Assembly: GCA_030637665.1 (NCBI GenBank)
Contig: DAOWGA010000186.1
Span: 1 to 9,861, forward strand
Source: Lysobacterales bacterium
GTDB taxonomy: Bacteria > Pseudomonadota > Gammaproteobacteria > Xanthomonadales > SZUA-36
Length of the DNA: 9,861 nucleotides
Direction of reading: 5' to 3'
Shown: one piece after another, positions 1-7,237 of the stretch
Layout of the letters: each line of letters opens with the position of its first letter
Numbering within the stretch: the stretch's first letter is position 1
Program-made: the position numbers and the translations under genes
The notes under the pieces: model-generated
Told to the model about the DNA's origin: nothing
Database searches by the model: none
Seen by the model: the letters and a program-made list of their open reading frames with translations, nothing else

Positions 1-172
1 GCAGGCAAAAGAAGAAGCCGAAACCCAGTTTCATGCCGTGCTGATGGCAGCATTCGAGCGCATGAACCTTGTAACCCGGGAGGAATACGATGCCCAATGT
101 GCCGTGTTGGCACGCACCAGGGAAAAACTCGAGATTCTGGAGAAGCGCCTGGATCAACTACAATCCGACTAG
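1..172 (+). CDS. ubiK: Ubiquinone biosynthesis accessory factor UbiK (BMFP/YqiC family), 3' end only
   Basis: The frame beginning at base 2 is open to a TAG at 170-172 and gives the last 56 residues of a protein whose start lies before the window. It carries the family's conserved block: a helical stretch ending in FERMNLVTREEYDAQ, then LARTREKLEILEKRLDQL, a predicted C-terminal coiled coil. This is the typical BMFP/UbiK C-terminus (family normally about 80-100 aa). In E. coli and Salmonella, UbiK is a trimeric coiled-coil accessory factor that helps assemble the aerobic ubiquinone-synthesis complex with UbiJ and contacts membrane lipid. Adjacency to comM is common in gammaproteobacteria and supports the call. 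The N-terminal half and its promoter cannot be seen. It may be cotranscribed with comM, which begins 121 bp downstream, as no convincing terminator separates them. Confidence 0.88.
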   Translation, partial: QAKEEAETQFHAVLMAAFERMNLVTREEYDAQCAVLARTREKLEILEKRLDQLQSD

Positions 173-283
173 CAGTCTGTCGCGGCAGCATCCCGATCGA
201 ATTTCTTACACAGATCTCCAGTTCTTTCCTGCTGACCCCACATGCCTGAACCGGCATCATTAGCGCAACAGTGTATTTTTCAA

Positions 284-289
284 CGGAGG
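284..289 (+). promoter_or_regulatory. Shine-Dalgarno site of comM
   Basis: GGAGGT lies 4 bases before the ATG at 294. It is the strongest ribosome binding site in the window and fixes the comM start. Confidence 0.8.
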
Positions 290-293
290 TCGG

Positions 294-1826
294 ATGGGTC
301 TTGCGCTGGTTCACAGCCGGGCAGGCGTAGGAGTTAGTGCGCCGGAAGTCACCGTGGAAGTACACCTTGGCGGAGGACTGCCCCGTATGTCCATGGTGGG
401 ACTGCCGGAAACCGCTGTGCGGGAAGCCAAGGACCGGGTAAAAGCAGCCCTGTTGAATGCTGGCTTCAAGTTTCCCCAGGTGCATATCACGATTTCACTG
501 GCTCCGGCCGATTTGCCCAAGGAAGGCAGCCGCTTCGACCTGCCGATCGCCCTGGGTATCCTGGCCGCATCCAGCCAGGTCCCGGACGATCGGTTTCCTG
601 AATTCGAATTCATCGGTGAATTATCACTCAGCGGTGAGCTAAACCTGGTAAAGGGTGTTCTGCCGGTCGCGCTGCAGGCGAAACGGGCAGGCCGGGGACT
701 CATTGTACCGCTGGAAAACGGCCCCGAGGCCGCACTGGCAAGAGGTGAAAATCTGTACTGTGCCACCAGCCTGCTTGCGGTGGTTTCCTGGCTGCACGGT
801 CAAGAATCACTGCCGGCCGCGGTCGAACAGGCAGGAAGCGAACAGCCTCAGGCAAAGGACCTGGTCGATGTGATCGGGCAACCACTCGCACGCAGGGCAC
901 TCGAGGTCGCCGCAGCAGGCGGGCACAACATCCTTTTTAGCGGGCCACCGGGCACAGGCAAAACCATGCTGGCGTCGCGCCTGCCCGGAATCCTGCCTCC
1001 ACTCACTGAAAGCGAAGCATTGGAAGCAGCCTCCGTGGCATCCATCAGCCAGGGCGGCCTGAACATCAGCCATTGGAAATCCCGAAGTTTCCGGGCACCA
1101 CATCACACCGCCAGCGGAATCGCGCTGGTTGGCGGTGGTTCCCGGCCACGGCCGGGTGAAATATCACTGGCGCACCATGGTGTCCTGTTTCTGGATGAAT
1201 TACCCGAATTCAGCCGACATGTGCTGGAAGTCTTACGCGAACCCATGGAATCAGGTCAGATTGTCATTTGCCGGGCGGCCCGATACGCGCTGTTCCCCGC
1301 TCGTTTCCAACTGGTAGCGGCCATGAATCCATGTCCTTGTGGATATGCCGGTGACCGGGCCGGACAATGCCACTGCTCGGGAGATCAAATCCAGCGCTAT
1401 CGTGCCCGCATTTCCGGACCGCTAATTGACCGCATCGATTTGCAAATCGAAGTACCCAGGCCACCCGCCCTGGTGATGTATGACAAAGGCCCACGCCCGG
1501 AAGACAGCGCCACAGTGCGCAAGAGGGTAATCGACGCCCGGCAAATCCAACTGGAGCGAGCTGGTGTGCCTAACGCACAACTGAGTAGCCAGAAACTCAG
1601 AAAGCACTGCTCTCTCGATCAGTCTTGCCGTCTTTTGCTGGAATCCGCTGCCCGGCATCTGACTTTTTCTCCGCGCGCCTGTCAGCGCGTTTTGAAAGTC
1701 GCCAGGACCCTGGCCGACCTTGACGGCTGCGATTCCATCGGAAAGAGCCAGCTTGCCGAGGCGATTGCCTACCGTCGCCTGGGCATAGAGACCAATTCAC
1801 CGCCGGGCCTGTTCGAATTCTCCTGA
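294..1826 (+). CDS. comM: ComM/YifB family Mg-chelatase-like AAA+ ATPase
   Basis: This 510-aa protein is close to the usual ComM length (about 500 aa) and looks intact. The ATG at 294 follows an ideal GGAGGT ribosome site at 284-289. The N-terminal domain (about 1-170) has the ComM/Lon-protease-like fold sequence, with MVGLPETAVREAKDRV near residues 34-49 and SLAPADLPKEGSRFDLPIA near 68-86. The AAA+ module follows: Walker A GPPGTGKT at 217-224, Walker B VLFLDE at 297-302, and the sensor-1 region MNPCPCG at 344-350. Four cysteines (347, 349, 359, 361) form the family's Cys-rich loop. GPLIDRIDL at 375-383 and the C-terminal Mg-chelatase helical domain (about 405-505) complete it. In Vibrio cholerae, ComM is a hexameric DNA helicase that drives branch migration when transforming single-stranded DNA recombines with the chromosome. 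It acts in the cytoplasm. It is not a real magnesium chelatase: no BchD/BchH partners are present. The gene also occurs in species not known to be competent, so it does not prove competence here. Confidence 0.95.
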   Translation: MGLALVHSRAGVGVSAPEVTVEVHLGGGLPRMSMVGLPETAVREAKDRVKAALLNAGFKFPQVHITISLAPADLPKEGSRFDLPIALGILAASSQVPDDRFPEFEFIGELSLSGELNLVKGVLPVALQAKRAGRGLIVPLENGPEAALARGENLYCATSLLAVVSWLHGQESLPAAVEQAGSEQPQAKDLVDVIGQPLARRALEVAAAGGHNILFSGPPGTGKTMLASRLPGILPPLTESEALEAASVASISQGGLNISHWKSRSFRAPHHTASGIALVGGGSRPRPGEISLAHHGVLFLDELPEFSRHVLEVLREPMESGQIVICRAARYALFPARFQLVAAMNPCPCGYAGDRAGQCHCSGDQIQRYRARISGPLIDRIDLQIEVPRPPALVMYDKGPRPEDSATVRKRVIDARQIQLERAGVPNAQLSSQKLRKHCSLDQSCRLLLESAARHLTFSPRACQRVLKVARTLADLDGCDSIGKSQLAEAIAYRRLGIETNSPPGLFEFS

Positions 1827-1887
1827 GAGTACGACCACACAGTCAGTATTGCGGGAAAGATCAGGGATGATATGCTTAGCCTGACTA

Positions 1888-1909
1888 TTGCCATTACATA
1901 TACTGGCAA
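1888..1909. promoter_or_regulatory. Imperfect palindrome over a -10-like element before the LytTR regulator gene (candidate operator)
   Basis: Six-base arms TTGCCA (1888-1893) and TGGCAA (1904-1909) are perfect inverted repeats separated by 10 bases. Positions 1895/1902 and 1896/1901 also pair symmetrically, giving a 22-bp imperfect dyad. A TATACT hexamer at 1899-1904 (5 of 6 to the sigma70 -10 consensus) sits inside it, and no good -35 is visible. A protein bound here would overlap RNA polymerase at the promoter of the downstream response-regulator gene. There is no T-run after it, so a terminator for comM is unlikely. Which protein would bind is unknown. Confidence 0.4.
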
Positions 1910-1932
1910 ATTTGTGACAGTTTATATTTCAT

Positions 1933-2757
1933 TTGAACGCATTCGCTAAAAGTTTACTCAGGATTCTCATCGTTGATGACGAGGCGTTGGCGCGTCGCGG
2001 CCTTATGCACCGATTGAACAATGTCGATGACGCCGAGGTCGTGGCGGAAGCCCGCAACGGGCGCGAAGCGCTCAAGGCCATCCGCGAACTCAAACCGGAT
2101 CTCGTTTTTCTGGACATCCAGATGCCGGGCATCGGAGGCTTCGAAGTGATTGCTGAACTGCAGGGCGAAGACATACCGGCAATCGTATTCGTAACCGCTT
2201 TTGATGAATACGCGATCAAGGCTTTCGAAGCAAATGCTCTGGATTATCTGCTCAAACCCATCGACGACAGCCGCCTGCGTGAAGCCGTGTGTCGTGTGCG
2301 CGAAAGTCTGGACCAGAAACAGGCGATGAAACACAAGAAATCGCTGCTCAAACTGGTTGGCCAGATTACCGGCGAGAACATTGGTAGCATGACCGAAATT
2401 AGCACCAAGGGCGTAGACAGGATGAAGAAAAAGGAAATTTCGAAACTGGCCATCAAGGACGGCGGCCGCATCACCTGGATACCCCAGGATCAAATTGAGT
2501 GGATCGACGCTGCGGGAGACTACATGTGTGTGCACGTAGGTGGCGAAACCCACATCATGCGCAAGACCATGAAGGAACTTGAAGCCGAGCTTGAGCCCAG
2601 TATTTTCCAGCGAATTCATCGTTCGACCATCGTAAACGTCAATCGGGTCAAAGAAATGCAGTCGCACATCAATGGTGAATATTTCCTGACCCTGGAAGGT
2701 GGCCACACCACAAAACTCTCGCGTACTTACAAAAACAAACTGAAATATTTCAGCTAA
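1933..2757 (+). CDS. LytTR-family response regulator (receiver plus LytTR DNA-binding domain), orphan
   Basis: This is a 274-aa two-domain regulator. The N-terminal receiver (about 9-125) has the acidic pair D15/D16 in ILIVDDEALARRG, the phospho-acceptor D61 in FLDIQMPG, the switch T88 in FVTAF and K108 in YLLKP, so all phosphorylation residues are present. A charged linker (about 126-165) leads to a LytTR domain (about 170-274) with IEWIDAAGDYMCVHV near 188-202 and FQRIHRSTIVNVNRV near 225-239. LytTR proteins bind DNA as dimers at direct-repeat sites and act as transcription regulators (AlgR, LytR and AgrA are relatives). The start is taken as TTG at 1933: an in-frame stop lies at 1915-1917, no ATG or GTG intervenes, and the next usable codons fall inside the receiver. 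The ribosome site is poor, suggesting low translation. No histidine kinase gene adjoins it. Its position 200 bp upstream of, and codirectional with, the efflux operon makes local control possible, but this is inference. Confidence 0.9.
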   Translation: MNAFAKSLLRILIVDDEALARRGLMHRLNNVDDAEVVAEARNGREALKAIRELKPDLVFLDIQMPGIGGFEVIAELQGEDIPAIVFVTAFDEYAIKAFEANALDYLLKPIDDSRLREAVCRVRESLDQKQAMKHKKSLLKLVGQITGENIGSMTEISTKGVDRMKKKEISKLAIKDGGRITWIPQDQIEWIDAAGDYMCVHVGGETHIMRKTMKELEAELEPSIFQRIHRSTIVNVNRVKEMQSHINGEYFLTLEGGHTTKLSRTYKNKLKYFS

Positions 2758-2811
2758 AAGCAGCCGCTCAAAGGCATTCCAGGGCCGGATCGAAGTCGTT
2801 TCACCGCCCCC

Positions 2812-2829
2812 TGCGGTCCAGCTACCGCA
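2812..2829. repeat. Small perfect hairpin in the regulator-permease gap
   Basis: TGCGGT (2812-2817) and ACCGCA (2824-2829) form a perfect 6-bp stem with a 6-base loop. No T-run follows on either strand, so it is not a standard intrinsic terminator. It lies immediately before the CRP-like dyad at 2833-2848 and may be a second protein-binding dyad, a weak transcript hairpin, or chance. Confidence 0.3.
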
Positions 2830-2832
2830 AAC

Positions 2833-2848
2833 CGTGACTTTCGTCACA
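2833..2848. promoter_or_regulatory. Candidate CRP/Vfr-type operator upstream of the RND operon
   Basis: The 16-mer CGTGACTTTCGTCACA matches the CRP-family consensus TGTGA-N6-TCACA at 9 of 10 half-site positions, with the core GTGA-N6-TCAC intact. Its centre (2840.5) lies about 42 bases before the start site predicted from the TAATAT hexamer at 2871-2876. That is the classical class II activation spacing, where a good -35 is not needed, and none is seen here. Binding is inferred from the match only. Confidence 0.45.
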
Positions 2849-2870
2849 ACTCTTCTGAAAACCTGACCTC

Positions 2871-2876
2871 TAATAT
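2871..2876 (+). promoter_or_regulatory. Candidate -10 element of the RND efflux operon
   Basis: TAATAT lies in an otherwise mixed-composition stretch and would place transcription start near 2883, giving a 5' leader of about 75 bases before the permease ATG. There is no recognisable -35 hexamer 16-18 bases upstream, consistent with an activator-dependent promoter using the CRP-like site at 2833-2848. Confidence 0.4.
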
Positions 2877-2945
2877 GACGATTCATTGCTGAAGCAGTGG
2901 GCCGATGTAACGAATTGCCCTTTTAAGGCGTCAAAAACAGGGATT

Positions 2946-2954
2946 AGAGGAGAG
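2946..2954 (+). promoter_or_regulatory. Shine-Dalgarno site that sets the RND permease start
   Basis: AGAGGAGAG contains AGGAG (2948-2952) five bases before the ATG at 2958. This selects ATG 2958 over the in-frame TTG at 2886, which would add 24 residues unlike any RND N-terminus and would lie almost at the predicted transcription start. Confidence 0.75.
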
Positions 2955-2957
2955 ATT

Positions 2958-5900
2958 ATGGGTATTACAGAGAGGGCTGTGAAGAATCCGGCGGCTGTAG
3001 CTGTCGCGGTGGCCATTATCGCCCTGTTTGGATTATTCAGCCTCAAGAATCTACCCGTCCAGCTTTTCCCGGATATAGATCTTCCCCAGCTTAACGTGCA
3101 GGCTAGCTGGCGTGCGGCATCTCCAAAAGAAGTGGAGTCCGAAATACTCGAACCAATGGAGGAGGTCCTCCAGGGACTTCCCGGTATGCAGGTCATGGAA
3201 GCGAATGCCTTCAACGGCGGCGCTTTTGTGAACATGCGGTTCAACCTGGACACCGACATGCAGGCCACCCTGATGGATGTTATTGGCAGATTGAATCGCC
3301 TGCCACCCCTGCCGGCGGATGCCGATCCACCCGTGGTACAACTTGGCGGCCGTGGCAGCGCCAACAGCGCACTGACCTGGTTCTTCGTACAAAAACTACC
3401 CGGCACACCGGGCCAGTTGACCGATTATGCCCAGCAGGTCGAGGACATCATCAAACCCCGAATCGAGGCCATTGAAGGTGTCGCCGGAGTAAGTTTCCTG
3501 GCTGGCGCTCCGGAGCAACTGCAGATCACCATCGACCCTTACCGTGCCGCGGAACTCGGACTGCCATTGACCGACATTGCTGCCAGGGCCAGCCGCAGCA
3601 CCGATATTTCCGGTGGTTTTGTGGATGTGGGGCGGCGTCAATACACACTTCGCTTTGAAGGCCGCTACGACCCGGATCAACTGCGCAACCAGGTACTCGA
3701 ATGGCGCGATGGGCAGCCGGTCCGCCTCGGCGATATTGCCGAAATCAAGATAGACAGGGGTCCGCGTCGTGACATCGTAGTGCAGAATGGCAACCCTGCC
3801 ATGGGCGTACGTATCGACCGCCAGAATGGAGCGAATGTCCTCGGCGCTCTAACCGAAGTCAAGGCCGCGATGGATGAAATCCGCGAAGGACCTCTCAAGG
3901 AACTCGGCCTCGATGTACAGCAGTCCTTCGACGCTTCCGTTTTCATCCAGCGAGCGATCAAACTGGTGAGCAACAACCTGTTGCTCGGCGTTCTGCTGTC
4001 GGTGGGTGTCTTGTGGTGGTTTCTTCGTGACGGCCGTGGCACTTTGCTGATTGCAACATCAATCCCGGTTTCCCTGCTGGCAACCTTTATCGTGCTGCAA
4101 CTCACCGGCCGGTCTCTCAACGTCATTTCTCTTGCCGGGCTGGCATTTGCTGTCGGCATGGTGCTGGATGCAGCCATCGTCGTCTCTGAAAACATCGTGC
4201 GCTTACGGGAACGGGGCGAGATTCCCGGCAAGGCCGCACTGTTGGGTACCGGACAGGTGCAGGGCGCTCTGCTTGCGTCCACTGCAACTACAGTCGCTAT
4301 TTTTCTGCCGGTACTCTTCCTGCGGGATGTTGAAGGCCAGTTGTTCGCCGACCTGGCGTTGACAATTGCGATTGCTGTCTGTGCATCCCTGCTGGTTGCC
4401 CTGACCATATTGCCGGCCATGGCGAGTAATTGGCTAAAACCGGGAAAACTGACCCGCGGGCATGCGCCCCGGTGGGAACGGATTTCGGGTTTCCTGATGA
4501 AGGCAAGCAGCACACCGCTGCGCCGGTCGACCATTATTGCCACCCTGGTGGCGGTGCCACTGTTGACAACCTGGCTCCTGTTTCCGCAACTGGATTATCT
4601 GCCACCGGTCAAGCGCGATGCCGTGGATGCCTTCTTGCAGACACCGCCAGGCGCTACCTGGGACATGAAAGAAGAGGAAATCGTCGGCACCCTGGTTGAA
4701 CGCCTCGAGCCTTATATGAGCGGCAGCAAGGAACCTGCTCTCAAGAATTATTACATCTGGATGTTTTCCGGTGGCGGAACAATCGGCGCCCGTGTGCTTG
4801 ACCAGTCAAAGGTAAAAGACCTGGAAGTCATCATGCGGGATGAAATCCTGGTCGGTATACCGGACTTCAGGGGTTTCGCCGCCCAGGGCAATCTGTTCGG
4901 CGGCTTTGGCGGAGGCCGGGATATTGCCGTGCACATGCAGTCATCAGAGGAGCAGGGTCTGATCGACGCTGCGGCTGCGGGCCAGCAACAGCTGATGCGC
5001 ACATTTCCCGGCGCGAACGTGCGGGCCTTTCCGCCACCCGAACTGGCCGAGCCGGAGCTGAGGATTTATCCAGACGACTCCCGTATCTCGGAAGTAGGAT
5101 GGAATCGAAATGCAGTCGCCTCAGTCATCCGCACTCTCGGCAACGGTCTGTGGCTGGGTGAGTATTTCGACGGCGAAGACCGCATGGACATCATCATGAA
5201 GGCCGAGGGCTGGGAGACACCGGAACAACTGGCCACCACACCGCTAATGACCCCCGTTGGTGAAGTGGTACCACTGGGTGAACTCGTTCAGGTGGAACGC
5301 ACAACCGGGCCGGGGCAAATTCGCCGCGTGAACGGGCGGCGCACCGTTTCTCTCACCGTCAGTCCACCGGAAAACGTCTCTCTTGAAACAGCGGTCAGTC
5401 AGATTCGCGAGCAGGTGGAACCCTTACTGAAGTCCTCGCTTCCCGATGACGGCACCATCATTTACGGCGGCAGTGCTGACAGTCTGAACGATGCCATCGA
5501 GGCCATGAGTAATAACTTCCTGATGGCCCTGGTGATTCTGTTCCTGCTGATGGCCGGGCTTTTTCGTTCTCTGAAGGACAGCGCTATCGTCGCGCTGACT
5601 ATCCCGCTTGCAGGCGTGGGCGGTGTGATCGCCATTCAGGTATTGAACCTGTTCAGCTTCCAGCCCATGGACCTGCTGACCATGATCGGTTTTATCATCC
5701 TGCTCGGCCTGGTAGTGAATAACGCCATTTTGCTGGTCGATCAGACCCGGCGCGCGGAGCGTGAAGGCCTGACTCGCGAACAGGCAGTGGAGAAGGCGCT
5801 GAATATTCGCATACGGCCCATTTTCATGAGCACTTTCACCAGCATTTTCGGCATGCTCCCGCTGATTCTTCTACCAGGCGAAGGCAGCGTTATCTATCGG

Positions 5901-6053
5901 GGGCTGGCAACGGCCATTGTCGGCGGAATGAGCTGCAGCCTGTTTTTTACTTTGTTGATGTTGCCCAGCCTGTTGCGAATCGGCACGAGACAACAACTAA
6001 AGGAATCGAAAACCCGGCGACTGGAAAGACCCTCCCTGGAATCGGTCGCCTAA
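2958..6053 (+). CDS. RND-family efflux transporter permease (AcrB/MexB-like, HAE type)
   Basis: With the ATG at 2958 the protein has 1031 aa, the usual length for an RND pump, and the standard two-fold layout. TM1 is at about 11-29, a periplasmic porter/docking region at 30-335, TM2-TM6 at 339-490, TM7 at about 523-543, a second periplasmic region at 545-850 and TM8-TM12 at 852-1005. The family N-terminus (ERAVKNP, then LPVQLFPDIDLP at 32-43) is clear. Such pumps are inner-membrane trimers that use proton entry to expel drugs, detergents or lipids through an adaptor and an outer-membrane channel. Key proton-relay positions by comparison with AcrB: D404 matches D407, but the neighbour (D408) is A405; TM10 has N921 where AcrB has K940; R951 and S958 match R971 and T978. 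The substrate cannot be told. The adaptor gene starts 14 bp downstream, so the two form an operon. No outer-membrane factor gene is present. A CusA-like metal pump is less likely because the TM10 acidic residue is absent. Confidence 0.95.
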   Translation: MGITERAVKNPAAVAVAVAIIALFGLFSLKNLPVQLFPDIDLPQLNVQASWRAASPKEVESEILEPMEEVLQGLPGMQVMEANAFNGGAFVNMRFNLDTDMQATLMDVIGRLNRLPPLPADADPPVVQLGGRGSANSALTWFFVQKLPGTPGQLTDYAQQVEDIIKPRIEAIEGVAGVSFLAGAPEQLQITIDPYRAAELGLPLTDIAARASRSTDISGGFVDVGRRQYTLRFEGRYDPDQLRNQVLEWRDGQPVRLGDIAEIKIDRGPRRDIVVQNGNPAMGVRIDRQNGANVLGALTEVKAAMDEIREGPLKELGLDVQQSFDASVFIQRAIKLVSNNLLLGVLLSVGVLWWFLRDGRGTLLIATSIPVSLLATFIVLQLTGRSLNVISLAGLAFAVGMVLDAAIVVSENIVRLRERGEIPGKAALLGTGQVQGALLASTATTVAIFLPVLFLRDVEGQLFADLALTIAIAVCASLLVALTILPAMASNWLKPGKLTRGHAPRWERISGFLMKASSTPLRRSTIIATLVAVPLLTTWLLFPQLDYLPPVKRDAVDAFLQTPPGATWDMKEEEIVGTLVERLEPYMSGSKEPALKNYYIWMFSGGGTIGARVLDQSKVKDLEVIMRDEILVGIPDFRGFAAQGNLFGGFGGGRDIAVHMQSSEEQGLIDAAAAGQQQLMRTFPGANVRAFPPPELAEPELRIYPDDSRISEVGWNRNAVASVIRTLGNGLWLGEYFDGEDRMDIIMKAEGWETPEQLATTPLMTPVGEVVPLGELVQVERTTGPGQIRRVNGRRTVSLTVSPPENVSLETAVSQIREQVEPLLKSSLPDDGTIIYGGSADSLNDAIEAMSNNFLMALVILFLLMAGLFRSLKDSAIVALTIPLAGVGGVIAIQVLNLFSFQPMDLLTMIGFIILLGLVVNNAILLVDQTRRAEREGLTREQAVEKALNIRIRPIFMSTFTSIFGMLPLILLPGEGSVIYRGLATAIVGGMSCSLFFTLLMLPSLLRIGTRQQLKESKTRRLERPSLESVA

Positions 6054-6067
6054 TTGAGGAATGACCC

Positions 6068-7105
6068 ATGAAACGAATTCTCCTGACAATCATTACCATC
6101 CTGATACACACCATGGCCTGGGCGCAGGACACACCGCCGGCTCCAGTTGCGGTAGATGAAGCGAGAGTGGACACCTTCGCTGCCGCCCTATGGGTTTCCG
6201 GCACCGTGATCAGCCGGAACGATGCTCGCATCGCCGCTGAAACCGATGGCCGCATCACCTGGGTGGCAGAGGCGGGCATGCGTATCGAAAGCGGTGAGCC
6301 ATTCGCCACCATTGACGACACAGATTTGCAGCTGGAGCTCAGTGACAACCGGGCGCAGCTTGAAAGCCTGCGGGTGCAGAGGCGTTACCAGGAAAGCAAC
6401 CTTGAACGACTAAACCTGCTGGCTGCAAACCACAACGCCGCGGTCAACCAACTTGATGAGGCGCGATCACAGCTGGAGATGACCATCCAGGCCATCCGCC
6501 GGGCAGCAATAACCATTGCACAGACTCAGCGCCGCATTGATCAGTCCCGCGTACTGGCGCCCTTCCCTGGTATCGTAGTCGAAAGGCTGGTCCAGGCTGG
6601 TGAGTTTGTCAGCCGCGGCACTCAAATCGCACGCCTCGTTGACACAGAAAAGCGTGAAATCCGGGCCCGGGCACCGCTGACCATTTCCAGCTACGTCCGG
6701 GAAGGGTTGGAAGTTTCAGTGAAACACCAGGACCGTCAATCCCTGAGCCCGGTCACCAGAGTGATCCCGGTTGGTGACGAGCGCTCCCGCATGTTCGAAG
6801 TGCGGATCGCCGCCAACGATCCTGCCTGGGTCATCGGCAGCCCGGTTCGTATCGCATTGCCCAACAGCGATCCGCGTGAACTTGTGGCAATTCCCAGGGA
6901 TGCACTGGTGCTGCGGGGTTCGGAAATGTTCGTGCTTCGGGTTACCGCGGACAACAAAGTCGAAAAGATTCAGGTCGATACCGGAATCGGCCTCGGCGAA
7001 CTGATCGAAGTCATCGGCGACCTTTCCGGTGGTGATCGCGTTGTCACACGAGGCGCCGAACGGCTGCAAGCCGGCCAGGCAGTAGTGATTTCCGGAGAAT
7101 CCTGA
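6068..7105 (+). CDS. RND efflux periplasmic adaptor subunit (membrane fusion protein, HlyD/AcrA family)
   Basis: This 345-aa protein has a classic signal peptide: KR, a hydrophobic stretch (4-14), then AWA before Q20, so cleavage is likely after A19. There is no lipobox cysteine, so unlike AcrA it is probably not a lipoprotein. Domains in order: first lipoyl half (about 45-88, with SGTVISRNDARIAAETDGRI), a helical coiled-coil hairpin (about 88-158, rich in Q/E/R/L), second lipoyl half (about 160-195, with LAPFPGIVVERLVQAGEFV), a beta-barrel (about 196-268) and a membrane-proximal domain (about 270-345, with VAIPRDALV). Adaptors bridge the inner-membrane pump to the outer-membrane channel. ATG 6068 follows TGAGGA (6055-6060). 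The gene lies 14 bp after the permease stop and is followed by a strong terminator, so it ends the operon. Adaptor-second order is the reverse of acrAB/mexAB. Confidence 0.95.
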   Translation: MKRILLTIITILIHTMAWAQDTPPAPVAVDEARVDTFAAALWVSGTVISRNDARIAAETDGRITWVAEAGMRIESGEPFATIDDTDLQLELSDNRAQLESLRVQRRYQESNLERLNLLAANHNAAVNQLDEARSQLEMTIQAIRRAAITIAQTQRRIDQSRVLAPFPGIVVERLVQAGEFVSRGTQIARLVDTEKREIRARAPLTISSYVREGLEVSVKHQDRQSLSPVTRVIPVGDERSRMFEVRIAANDPAWVIGSPVRIALPNSDPRELVAIPRDALVLRGSEMFVLRVTADNKVEKIQVDTGIGLGELIEVIGDLSGGDRVVTRGAERLQAGQAVVISGES

Positions 7106-7179
7106 TTTCAGTAACTCAGAGTTGGATTTGTAATTTTCTCCCTGTTCATCGTCTGACCAACAAGTCCAGCTCTGTTTCG

Positions 7180-7216
7180 CGGCCCGGTGGAGTCCCTCTA
7201 CCACCGGGCCGTTTTC
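7180..7216 (+). terminator. Intrinsic terminator of the RND operon
   Basis: A perfect 11-bp GC-rich stem (7180-7190 pairing with 7201-7211, arms CGGCCCGGTGG and CCACCGGGCCG) with a 10-base loop is followed by TTTTCT. It lies 75 bp after the adaptor stop codon and 22 bp before the end of the convergent - strand gene. The T-run is only on the + strand side. On the - strand the stem is followed by a weak run, so it may be a partial bidirectional stop. Confidence 0.88.
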
Positions 7217-7237
7217 TAAAGCACCGCAATATGCAGG

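Noticed and set aside
242..257. Hairpin ATGCC/GGCAT between ubiK and comM as a terminator
   Set aside because: The stem is only 5 bp and no T-run follows directly (the T-run at 276-280 is 18 bases away).
294..1826. Magnesium chelatase subunit (BchI/ChlI) for the AAA+ gene
   Set aside because: The N-terminal Lon/ComM domain, the Cys-rich loop and the ubiK neighbour are ComM hallmarks, and no chlorophyll-synthesis partner is present.
1904..1920. Sigma54-like TGGC element before the regulator gene
   Set aside because: The required GC at -12 spacing is absent (AC instead). TGGCAA is better explained as one arm of the dyad.
1954..2886. Long - strand open frame (310 codons) opposite the response regulator gene
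   Set aside because: It is the antisense shadow of a gene with clear receiver and LytTR motifs. Its translation shows no recognisable domain.
2886..2957. TTG at 2886 as start of the RND permease
   Set aside because: ATG 2958 has a strong ribosome site and yields the standard RND N-terminus. The extra 24 residues are not membrane- or signal-like.
3677..4543. Long - strand open frame (288 codons) opposite the RND permease
   Set aside because: It overlaps a conserved membrane domain on the + strand. Its product is Arg/Ser-rich low-quality sequence typical of a shadow frame in GC-rich DNA.
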